Assembly (NCBI GenBank): GCA_946480605.1 | Contig: CAMLKW010000248.1 | Coordinates: forward strand, 1 to 6,158 | Source of the DNA: an uncultured Roseateles sp. | GTDB lineage: Bacteria > Pseudomonadota > Gammaproteobacteria > Burkholderiales > Burkholderiaceae | DNA length: 6,158 bases | Reading direction: 5' to 3' | Part shown: positions 1-6,158 of the stretch, piece by piece | Position numbering within the stretch: position 1 is the stretch's first letter | Layout: each line of letters begins with the position of its first letter | Notes under the pieces: model-generated | Told to the model about the DNA's origin: nothing | What the model saw: the letters and a program-made list of their open reading frames with translations, nothing else | Databases searched by the model: none | Translations under genes and position numbers: made by a program

Positions 1-1
1 C

Positions 2-199
2 CTGATGCGCAAGCTCATCACCTACATGATGGAAGACCCGCGCACCATCTCGTCGTCGATCGACCTGGTCTTCGTCGCCAAGGCGATCGAGCGCGTGGGC
101 GACCATGCCAAGAACCTGGCCGAAGTCATCATCTACGTGGTCAAGGGCACCGACGTCCGCCACAACTCGCCCGACGCCGTCGAGCACATGGTGCGCTGA
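2..199 (+). CDS. phoU: PhoU, phosphate signalling regulator (3' end only)
   Basis: The gene enters from the left edge; only the last 65 residues and the TGA stop (197-199) are present. PhoU is a cytoplasmic all-helical protein that couples the PstSCAB phosphate transporter to PhoR and keeps the Pho regulon off when phosphate is plentiful. The fragment carries the C-terminal helical-bundle signature of the family, ERVGDHAKNLAE at fragment residues 29-40, where the Asp of the (R/V)xGDHxxN(I/L)AE pattern belongs to the metal-associated repeat motif. An internal ATG at 5-7 is not the start, because the reading frame is open to the edge and a full PhoU is about 230-240 residues. phoB follows 83 bases downstream on the same strand, as expected for a pst-phoU-phoBR operon. 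The identification is firm from the motif and the neighbours together. Confidence 0.93.
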   Translation: MMRKLITYMMEDPRTISSSIDLVFVAKAIERVGDHAKNLAEVIIYVVKGTDVRHNSPDAVEHMVR

Positions 200-265
200 G
201 CACCGATCGCGATCCTCCCGTGCGGCCCGGCCCCGATCGGGGTGCCAGGACCGGCGGGACCGAAT

Positions 266-273
266 AAGAGGAG
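266..273 (+). promoter_or_regulatory. Shine-Dalgarno site of phoB
   Basis: The purine run AAGAGGAG ends 9 bases before the ATG at 283. It is a strong ribosome-binding site and fixes the phoB start. By contrast, phoR has only a weak AAGG-like match before its ATG. Confidence 0.8.
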
Positions 274-282
274 TTACCCCGC

Positions 283-984
283 ATGAGTCGCATCCTGGTC
301 GTCGAGGACGAATCCGCCATCGCTGAACTGATCTCCATCAACCTGCGTCACGCCGGTTATGAGGTCACGCTGGCCGGCAATGCCGAGCAGGCGCAATTGG
401 AAGTGGACCGCGTGCTGCCGGATCTGGTCGTGCTCGACTGGATGCTGCCGGGCCAGACCGGCCTGGCGCTGGCGCGCCAATGGCGTGGCGCGACCCGCAC
501 CCGCGAGCTGCCCATCATCCTGCTGACGGCGCGCGCGGAGGAGGTCGACAAGGTCTCCGGCCTGGACGCCGGTGCCGACGACTACCTGACCAAGCCGTTC
601 TCCACCAACGAGTTGCTGGCCCGCATCCGCGCGGTGCTGCGCCGCAAGGCGCCCGAGGCGCTGGACACGGCGGTCGAGGTCGGCGGCCTGGTGCTGGACC
701 CGGGCACGCGCCGCGTCAGCCGCGAGGGCGTGGAGGTCAAGCTCGGTCCGACCGAATTCCGCCTGCTGCACTTCTTCATGACGCACCCGGAGCGCGTGCA
801 CAGCCGCTCGCAGCTGCTGGACCGCGTCTGGGGCGACCACGTCTTCATCGAGGAGCGCACCATCGACGTCCACGTCAAGCGCTTGCGCGAGGCGCTGGAG
901 CGCGTGCAGTGCGCTCGCATGATCGAGACGGTGCGTGGCGCCGGTTACCGGCTGACCCAGCAGAGCAGCGCGCTGTCCGCCTGA
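283..984 (+). CDS. phoB: PhoB, phosphate regulon response regulator
   Basis: This 233-residue OmpR/PhoB-family response regulator is phosphorylated by PhoR under phosphate limitation and then binds Pho boxes to recruit sigma-70 RNA polymerase. The receiver domain covers about residues 3-120: acidic pocket E8-D9, phospho-acceptor D52 in LVVLDWMLPG, switch residue T82 in ILLTAR, and K104 in the TKPF motif. The winged-helix DNA-binding domain covers about 130-226, with W183-G184 before the recognition-helix region RTIDVHVKRLREAL (192-205) and the ETVRGAGYRL wing near the end. E. coli PhoB is 229 residues, so the length is normal. The ATG at 283 is supported by a strong ribosome-binding site. The stop is 15 bases before phoR, which indicates co-transcription. 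I see no Pho-box-like direct repeat in the 83 bases after phoU, so control probably comes from further upstream. The phoU/phoR neighbourhood distinguishes it from other OmpR-type regulators. Confidence 0.96.
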   Translation: MSRILVVEDESAIAELISINLRHAGYEVTLAGNAEQAQLEVDRVLPDLVVLDWMLPGQTGLALARQWRGATRTRELPIILLTARAEEVDKVSGLDAGADDYLTKPFSTNELLARIRAVLRRKAPEALDTAVEVGGLVLDPGTRRVSREGVEVKLGPTEFRLLHFFMTHPERVHSRSQLLDRVWGDHVFIEERTIDVHVKRLREALERVQCARMIETVRGAGYRLTQQSSALSA

Positions 985-999
985 GAACGCCAAGGCCCC

Positions 1000-2373
1000 A
1001 TGTCCTGGTTCCTGCCGCGCCTCTTGCTGGCTCTGATCGCCGTCCTGCTGGGCTTTGCCGTCGGGACGGCGGCACGCACAACCACCGGCTTCGACGCGCT
1101 GGGCCTGGCCCTGGGGGTGGCCGTCGGCGTAGGCCTGCCACTGACGGTCGACGCCCTGCGGGCCTATCGCCTGCTCGAATGGCTGCGCGGCAAGCAGCTG
1201 GAGAACGCGCCGCGCGATACCGGCCTGTGGGGCGAGTTGGGCTACCGCATCGAGCGCGCGGTGCGCGACCGCGAGAACGTCATCAGCCGCGAGCGGCGGG
1301 CGCTGGACCAGTTCCTGTCCGCCATCGAGGCCTCGCCCAACGGCGTGCTGATGCTGGACGCCCAGGAGCACATCCTGTGGTGCAACGGGGTTGCGGCCGA
1401 TCACTTCGCGCTGGACCCCAAGCGCGACCTGCGCCAGCGCATCACCAACCTCGTGCGGGCGCCGGCCTTCGTCGCCTACCTGCAGGCGGGGCGCTACGCC
1501 GAGCCGCTGGTGCTGGGCAATGGCCGCGGCCCGGGCACGCTGTCCATCATCGTGCGCGAGTACGGTGAGGGCATGCGGCTGGTGCTGTCGCTGGACGTCA
1601 CCGAGCGCGTGCGCAACGACGGCATGCGGCGCGACTTCGTTGCCAACGTGTCGCACGAGATCCGCACGCCGCTGACCGTGCTGGCCGGCTTCATCGAGAC
1701 GCTGCAGACCCTGCCGCTGACGGCGGTCGAGCGCGAGCGCGTCATGGTGCTAATGAACCAGCAGACCCAGCGCATGCAGACCCTGGTGGCCGACCTGCTG
1801 GCCTTGTCCCAGCTCGAAGGCAGCCCACGCCCGGGGGCGGACCGCTGGGTCAGCCTGGACGCCCTGCTGCTGCGGGCCGGCGCCGACGCCGAGGCCCTGT
1901 CCGCCGGTCGCCACACGCTGCGCGTGGAGTCGCACACCGGCATGGAGATCGCCGGCGTGGAAAGCGAGCTACTCAGCGCCGTGGCCAATCTGGTCTCCAA
2001 CGCGGTCCGCTACACGCCTGAGGGCGGCGTCGTCGAGGTGGTCTGGCGCCTGCTGGAAGACGGCAGTGGCGAGCTGACCGTCATCGACAACGGCCTGGGC
2101 ATTGCACGCGAGCACATCCCGCGCCTGACCGAGCGTTTCTACCGCGTGGACGGCAGCCGTTCGCGCGAGACCGGCGGCACGGGCCTGGGCCTGTCCATCG
2201 TCAAGCACGTCATGCAGCGTCATGGTGGCGAGCTGCTGATCCAGAGCGAGGTCGGCAAGGGTTCGCGTTTCCGCCTCGTGCTGCCGGCTGCGCGCGTTCG
2301 GCCCAGCAGCGATGCGGTCTTGGGTGACGAAGCGGCGTTCAACGCCGCGACGGTGGTGGCGTCGGATTACTGA
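1000..2373 (+). CDS. phoR: PhoR, phosphate regulon sensor histidine kinase
   Basis: This 457-residue inner-membrane histidine kinase is the partner of PhoB. Two hydrophobic segments (about residues 5-24 and 33-50) anchor the N-terminus with almost no periplasmic loop, as in other PhoR proteins, which sense phosphate status through Pst/PhoU rather than by direct ligand binding. A charged linker follows (about 60-102), then a PAS domain (about 103-201) containing the ILWCNG strand typical of PhoR. The HisKA domain carries phospho-acceptor H219 in NVSHEIRTPLTVL, with T223 placed for phosphatase activity. The HATPase domain shows the N-box N330/N334 (NLVSNAVRYTP), the G1 Asp D363 in VIDNGLGI, an F-box (ERFYRVDGSRSRE) and G2 GGTGLGLSIVK (392-402). 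About 25 residues (433-457) trail past the ATPase core. The start at 1000 has only a weak AAGG-like ribosome site, so translation may depend on coupling to phoB. Its stop overlaps the convergent membrane-protein gene by 7 bases. Confidence 0.96.
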   Translation: MSWFLPRLLLALIAVLLGFAVGTAARTTTGFDALGLALGVAVGVGLPLTVDALRAYRLLEWLRGKQLENAPRDTGLWGELGYRIERAVRDRENVISRERRALDQFLSAIEASPNGVLMLDAQEHILWCNGVAADHFALDPKRDLRQRITNLVRAPAFVAYLQAGRYAEPLVLGNGRGPGTLSIIVREYGEGMRLVLSLDVTERVRNDGMRRDFVANVSHEIRTPLTVLAGFIETLQTLPLTAVERERVMVLMNQQTQRMQTLVADLLALSQLEGSPRPGADRWVSLDALLLRAGADAEALSAGRHTLRVESHTGMEIAGVESELLSAVANLVSNAVRYTPEGGVVEVVWRLLEDGSGELTVIDNGLGIAREHIPRLTERFYRVDGSRSRETGGTGLGLSIVKHVMQRHGGELLIQSEVGKGSRFRLVLPAARVRPSSDAVLGDEAAFNAATVVASDY

Positions 2374-4037
2374 CGCTTGAGCAGCACCAGGCCGGCGCTG
2401 CCACTGCGGTCGGTGGGGCGGCGCACCTGGGCGATGACCTGCCAGCCGCGCGGCAGTGGCTGGCCGCTGGACATGACTGCATGCGGGCAGTCGGTGGTCT
2501 CCAGCGATCCACGCCCCTGCACCCGCCAGCCGCCGTGCCATTCCAGCGCCGCCAGCGTGGGCAGGTTCTGTCCGGGCGCGGCGATGCAGCGCGCCTCCGC
2601 GGGCAGGCGGGCCTTCAGCCGCGCCACCAGCGGCGCCAAACTGCGCGCATAGTCCAGCGGCGGCAGCAGCAGCGACATGACCAGCAGCCAGGCCAGCGCC
2701 ACGCCACCGGCGGGCAGGGCCAGGCTCTTCCACAGCGCATGGCGGTGGCGCGCCGTGCGCCAGCGCACCAGTGCCAGCCAGGCCAGTGTGGCTGCAATCG
2801 CCATCACCAGCGCCACCAGGCTGAAGTCCGGCTCGAAGCCTTCCGCCAGCTTCCTCATGTTGGCCAACGGCCGCTCCGGCCAGCCCGTGTGCATGGACAG
2901 GTAGTACAGCCAGCCGAACAGCGCCAGCGCCGTGAAGATGAACAGGCAGAACCAGTCCACCGCGGCGGCGATGCTGCGGCTCAGCGTGGGCAGCGCGAAC
3001 GCAGCCAGGATGGCCATGGACGGCAGCGCCAGCAGCAGCGCGCGTTCCGAGCCGTTCATGCCCACACAGGCCGCCAGCGGCACCAGCAGCGCGATCGCCG
3101 GCACCGCGATGTGGCGGCGCAGGCCGTGGCGCCGCCAGCGCCACAGCGTCCACAGCGCCAGCGGCCCGGCCGGCCAGCAGAACCAGGCCAGCAGCCGCAG
3201 CAGCGAGCCGATGTCGATCGATGGCGTCAGCCGCCAGGCCCAGCCGCGGAACACCCAGGCCGCCAGCACCGCCAGCGCCAGCGATGCGAGCAGCCACAGG
3301 CGCAGGCTCTTGGCATCGTCGTAGGCCGAGCGGTGGTTCAGCAGCACGCCCATCAAGCCCAGCGCACAGGCCACCGCGGGGGCGCCGCTGGCCGCCAGTA
3401 CCGGCAACGCCAACAGCACGGCCAGCTGCGCACGCCCGCGGCGGAATGGCGCGGCTGCCAGCCCATAGAGGTAGACCGAGACGGCCAGCAGCTGCAGCAA
3501 CTCGGGCGTCGTTTCGTGCCCCAGCCCCAACAGCCCCAGCGTGGCCATCATGGCCAGCAGGGCGCCGTCGGCCAAGGCACGTGCGTAATCCACCGCCTGG
3601 GCCTCGCCACCGAAGGCAAAGGCGACCGGCTGTGCGGCTTCCGTGCGGGCCAGGTGGAAGCAGGCGTACCAGACCGCCACCAGCACGCCCACCAGCACGA
3701 AGGCATAGGGCAGGCGCGCGGCGACCGGTTGATCCAGGAAAGGCAGGGCCTTGATGGCCAGCGCGCCCAGCCAATAGGGCAGGGGCCCCCCTTCCGCGGG
3801 AATGCCGGCAATGGCCGGCTGCCACCATGGCGCATCGCCATGGGCGATGCTGGCCATGAAGCCGAACGCGGTCAGGTCGGCATTGCGCCAGGGATCACGG
3901 CCGAAGATGCCGGGAATGACGTAGGCCGCACACAGCAGCAGCAAGGCCAGCCGGGGCAGTCGCTCGGCACCGCGCTCGGCGACGATGGCGGGGGTGGGGA
4001 GGTTCACGCGGGTGGGTTGGTTCGGGTCGGCCGGCAT
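2367..4037 (-). CDS. Membrane glycosyltransferase-like protein, ArnT/GT-C (family 39) type, substrate unknown
   Basis: This is a polytopic membrane protein of 556 residues with roughly 12-13 hydrophobic segments between residues 30 and 458, and a soluble C-terminal region of about 98 residues (459-556). That plan and length match ArnT-like GT-C transferases (E. coli ArnT is 550 residues), which move a sugar from undecaprenyl phosphate to lipid A or another acceptor on the periplasmic side. Support includes the first-loop motif GRDPWRNAD (46-54), aspartates D48 and D54 in the region where ArnT has its catalytic acidic residues, the GPLPYWLGALAIKAL segment (84-98), and ERALLLALPSMAILAA (331-346), which resembles the ArnT RYxLPxLPxLALLAA region. 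The usual DExRYAE pattern is not intact, so catalysis is inferred. The ATG at 4037 is preferred: an upstream in-frame TTG at 4073 lies inside the terminator stem, and a GTG at 4007 would also fit. No good ribosome site precedes any of them. It could act on lipid A, O-antigen or another glycan. Confidence 0.75.
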   Translation of the reverse strand: MPADPNQPTRVNLPTPAIVAERGAERLPRLALLLLCAAYVIPGIFGRDPWRNADLTAFGFMASIAHGDAPWWQPAIAGIPAEGGPLPYWLGALAIKALPFLDQPVAARLPYAFVLVGVLVAVWYACFHLARTEAAQPVAFAFGGEAQAVDYARALADGALLAMMATLGLLGLGHETTPELLQLLAVSVYLYGLAAAPFRRGRAQLAVLLALPVLAASGAPAVACALGLMGVLLNHRSAYDDAKSLRLWLLASLALAVLAAWVFRGWAWRLTPSIDIGSLLRLLAWFCWPAGPLALWTLWRWRRHGLRRHIAVPAIALLVPLAACVGMNGSERALLLALPSMAILAAFALPTLSRSIAAAVDWFCLFIFTALALFGWLYYLSMHTGWPERPLANMRKLAEGFEPDFSLVALVMAIAATLAWLALVRWRTARHRHALWKSLALPAGGVALAWLLVMSLLLPPLDYARSLAPLVARLKARLPAEARCIAAPGQNLPTLAALEWHGGWRVQGRGSLETTDCPHAVMSSGQPLPRGWQVIAQVRRPTDRSGSAGLVLLKRQ

Positions 4038-4072
4038 GATGCCGCAGAACTTGCTGTGCGGCGCAAATGACA

Positions 4073-4094
4073 AAGGGCAGCCGAGGCTGCCCTT
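4073..4094 (-). terminator. Intrinsic terminator downstream of rpmE2
   Basis: A perfect inverted repeat has arms AAGGGCAGCC (4073-4082) and GGCTGCCCTT (4085-4094) around a 2-base centre, in practice a 9-bp stem with a 4-base loop. It starts 34 bases after the rpmE2 stop. Reading the - strand, the stem runs into TGTCATTTGC, a modest and broken T tract, so termination may be partial. On the + strand only TGTGTTC follows the other arm. It lies between rpmE2 and the membrane-protein gene. Confidence 0.8.
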
Positions 4095-4128
4095 GTGTTC
4101 GGAAGCGGCGCGGGACCGCCTCGAAGAA

Positions 4129-4380
4129 TTACTTCTTCAGGTGAGCAAACTTGTTGCGGAACTTCTCGACGCGGCCGCCCAGGTTGTCCACGCTCTTCTG
4201 CGTGCCCGTGTAGAAGGGGTGCGATTCGCTGGTGGTTTCCAGCTTCACCAGCGGCATGGTCTTGCCGTCGAGCTCGATGGTTTCCTTGGTCTGGACGGTG
4301 GAACGCGTCACGAACTGGAAACCGTTGGACTGGTCGACGAAGACGACGTCGCGGTAGTTGGGGTGAATGCCTTCTTTCAT
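4129..4380 (-). CDS. rpmE2: 50S ribosomal protein L31, type B (zinc-independent)
   Basis: This 83-residue L31 sits at the central protuberance of the large ribosomal subunit and helps bridge to the small subunit. It starts with [16 protein letters not shown] and contains SHPFYTG (53-59), both hallmarks of the family. There are no cysteines, so the CxxC zinc-binding pairs of type A L31 are absent; this is the C-minus or type B form. E. coli YkgM, a type B homologue, is 87 residues. The ATG at 4380 matches the family N-terminus and has an AAGAGG ribosome site 5 bases upstream, whereas extending to an upstream start at 4410 adds ten unmatched residues. It lies 137 bases downstream of rho on the same strand, with a possible promoter of its own in the gap, and ends in an intrinsic terminator. 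In many bacteria type B L31 is a Zur-controlled backup; I see no Zur-like palindrome here, so it is more likely constitutive. Confidence 0.95.
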   Translation of the reverse strand: MKEGIHPNYRDVVFVDQSNGFQFVTRSTVQTKETIELDGKTMPLVKLETTSESHPFYTGTQKSVDNLGGRVEKFRNKFAHLKK

Positions 4381-4385
4381 GGGAA

Positions 4386-4391
4386 CCTCTT
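4386..4391 (-). promoter_or_regulatory. Shine-Dalgarno site of rpmE2
   Basis: On the - strand AAGAGG lies 5 bases before the ATG at 4380. It decides the rpmE2 start in favour of MKEGIHPN over the longer upstream frame. Confidence 0.75.
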
Positions 4392-4408
4392 GGCTTAGGT
4401 CGGGAGCC

Positions 4409-4440
4409 ACGCCACACGCTGTTGTGAATGTGTGTGACGC
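4409..4440 (-). promoter_or_regulatory. Candidate stem-loop in the rpmE2 leader
   Basis: On the - strand GCGTCACAC (4440-4432) can pair over nine positions with GTGTGGCGT (4417-4409), using two G-U pairs, around a 14-base loop. It ends 18 bases before the ribosome site of rpmE2 and would fall inside the leader RNA whether transcription starts at the nearby -10 element or reads through from rho. Many ribosomal protein genes are autoregulated by leader structures, so a regulatory role is plausible but only inferred. Confidence 0.35.
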
Positions 4441-4473
4441 ACTTTCCGGGTGTTCTGGGGCGGAAAACCCGTG

Positions 4474-4479
4474 ATTGTA
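4474..4479 (-). promoter_or_regulatory. Possible -10 element of an rpmE2 promoter
   Basis: On the - strand TACAAT (5 of 6 to TATAAT) lies 94 bases before the rpmE2 ATG, in the rho-rpmE2 gap. No convincing -35 hexamer is found 16-18 bases upstream, and there is no extended TG. A start near 4467 would give a leader of about 87 bases. Confidence 0.35.
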
Positions 4480-4517
4480 GCGGGCTTCCCTGCGGTCTGG
4501 CTAGGTGTGGGCTGAAG

Positions 4518-5783
<1,266 letters not shown>

Positions 5784-5890
5784 GGGTGGATACCCGTCAG
5801 GGGCCGCAGCGCCAGCCAAGGCGCAACGGCGATTCCACGGCTGCCCCGGGGAAAGGACCGATCAGCTACCGCTCAAACGACAGCGGCGCG

Positions 5891-5920
5891 GATGCAGACA
5901 AGAGAGTTGGGGAGGAGGAG
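5891..5920 (-). promoter_or_regulatory. Candidate rut (Rho utilisation) tract in the rho leader
   Basis: Read on the - strand this 30-base stretch contains 15 C, 10 T, 3 A and only 2 G, in an otherwise GC-balanced neighbourhood. Its pyrimidine steps (CTCCTCCTCCCC, then ACTCTCTT) and low pairing potential are what the Rho primary binding site prefers. Its place upstream of rho itself suggests autogenous attenuation. Confidence 0.4.
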
Positions 5921-5974
5921 CCGAGGCCACGCTGGCTGGATTCCGTCTTGGAGCCCGGGGCGTGTTGGCTTTGG

Positions 5975-6017
5975 CTGCTGCGGCGGGGCGCCGTGGGCGC
6001 CAGGAGCGCCGCAGCAG
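5975..6017. repeat. Nested inverted repeat between trxA and rho
   Basis: The outer arms CTGCTGCGGCG (5975-5985) and CGCCGCAGCAG (6007-6017) are an 11-bp perfect match. Inside the 21-base interior a second pair GGCGCC (5987-5992 and 5996-6001) flanks a 3-base centre. The repeat begins 9 bases after the trxA stop. No T tract follows on the - strand (CCAAAGCC), so it is not a standard intrinsic terminator. It may stabilise the trxA 3' end or the 5' end of the rho mRNA. Confidence 0.7.
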
Positions 6018-6025
6018 TTGGCGCG

Positions 6026-6056
6026 ATTATAGGTTCGCGTCGAGGAAGGCGGTCAA
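6026..6056 (-). promoter_or_regulatory. Candidate sigma-70 promoter of rho inside the trxA 3' end
   Basis: On the - strand TTGACC (6056-6051, 5 of 6 to consensus) is followed after 19 bases by TATAAT (6031-6026, perfect). The -10 element overlaps the final Leu codon CTA and the TAA stop of trxA. The 19-base spacer is longer than the ideal 17, which weakens the call. Transcription would begin near 6019 and give a rho leader of about 235 bases. Confidence 0.5.
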
Positions 6057-6158
6057 CTGGGCCTTGGAGAGAGCGCCGACCTTGGTCGCGGCGAGCTGGC
6101 CGTCCTTGAACAGCATCAGCGTCGGGATGCCGCGGATGCCGAACTTGGCGGGCACTTC
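6027..6158 (-). CDS. trxA: Thioredoxin 1 (C-terminal end only)
   Basis: The gene runs off the right edge; the last 43 residues and the TAA stop (6029-6027) are present. Thioredoxin is a small cytoplasmic disulfide reductase that is recharged by thioredoxin reductase. The fragment reads [20 protein letters not shown] and ends in [14 protein letters not shown], which matches the family C-terminus, including the cis-proline in GIPT that packs against the active site. The CGPC motif lies outside the window. The final Leu codon is CTA, an uncommon choice beside the CTG, CTC and TTG codons used elsewhere in the fragment; it creates a perfect -10 hexamer for a possible rho promoter. The trxA-rho order is the same as in E. 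coli and many other proteobacteria. Confidence 0.95.
   Translation of the reverse strand, partial: EVPAKFGIRGIPTLMLFKDGQLAATKVGALSKAQLTAFLDANL

Larger units (their letters stand above)
5784..6026 (-). promoter_or_regulatory. rho leader region between trxA and rho
   Basis: These 243 bases hold no convincing gene. In - strand order they contain a nested inverted repeat directly after trxA, then a C/T-rich, G-poor tract (5891-5920) that resembles a rut site, and then about 110 bases of mixed sequence to the rho ATG. A GTG-initiated 13-codon frame (5838-5797) ending just before rho exists but has no real support. E. coli rho is known to be autoregulated by premature termination in its leader; the layout here would fit the same mechanism, by inference. 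Confidence 0.55.

Noticed and set aside
231..242. The palindrome CCCCGATCGGGG between phoU and phoB, considered as a terminator or operator
   Set aside because: The stem is only 4 bp around GATC, with no T tract after it. It does not resemble a Pho box, and such palindromes are common in GC-rich spacers.
274..1656. A 460-codon open frame on the - strand across phoB and phoR
   Set aside because: It is a shadow of two well-identified genes. Its translation is rich in Gln, Ala, Arg and His with no domain pattern, as expected opposite GC-rich coding sequence.
2481..4070. A 529-codon open frame on the + strand antisense to the membrane-protein gene
   Set aside because: It is dominated by Gln, Arg, Gly and His with no recognisable motif. 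The opposite strand has clear membrane segments and GT-C features, so this frame is a compositional artefact.
4228..4235. GCTGGTGG, identical to the E. coli Chi sequence
   Set aside because: A single 8-mer in GC-rich coding sequence is expected by chance, and Chi specificity in this lineage cannot be assumed.
4443..4471. A hairpin TTTCCG/CGGAAA (or CGGGT/ACCCG) downstream of rho, considered as the rho terminator
   Set aside because: The two stems are short and compete, the loops are 12-15 bases and no T tract follows on the - strand.
5797..5838. A 13-codon GTG-initiated frame in the rho leader (- strand) as a possible leader peptide like E. coli rhoL
   Set aside because: It has no convincing ribosome site, a non-ATG start and no recognisable sequence; such short frames are expected by chance.

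Overview
The window reads as ordinary core chromosome of a GC-rich betaproteobacterium, most likely order Burkholderiales (Rubrivivax/Roseateles/Leptothrix or Comamonadaceae type). This rests on strong G/C preference at third codon positions, the sequence character of PhoB, PhoR and Rho, a cysteine-free type B ribosomal protein L31 and the gene order. I judged taxonomy from protein character alone, without a database search.

Layout: on the + strand, the window opens inside the 3' end of phoU (2-199), followed by phoB (283-984) and phoR (1000-2373), the phosphate-starvation response module. On the - strand, reading from the right edge, come the 3' end of trxA (6027-6158), a 243-base leader, rho (4518-5783), rpmE2 encoding L31 type B (4129-4380), an intrinsic terminator (4073-4094) and a 556-residue multi-pass membrane protein resembling ArnT/GT-C glycosyltransferases (2367-4037). 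phoR and the membrane-protein gene converge tail to tail and share 7 bases. No gene-free stretch exceeds 300 bases; the longest is the trxA-rho gap.

How the parts work together: PhoU, PhoB and PhoR form the signalling end of a phosphate-uptake operon whose pst transport genes should lie to the left of the window. PhoR is the membrane histidine kinase, PhoB the DNA-binding response regulator, and PhoU links the transporter to PhoR. The - strand genes are housekeeping: thioredoxin, transcription terminator Rho and a ribosomal protein. The exception is the membrane protein, whose substrate I cannot name.

No new gene system is visible. The most interesting material is regulatory. A near-consensus sigma-70 promoter is embedded in the last codons and stop of trxA. 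A nested inverted repeat lies at the predicted 5' end of the rho transcript, and a C/T-rich, G-poor rut-like tract follows in the same leader, which suggests Rho autoregulation. A possible stem-loop lies in the L31 leader, and a strong terminator sits only 35 bases before the start of the membrane-protein gene.
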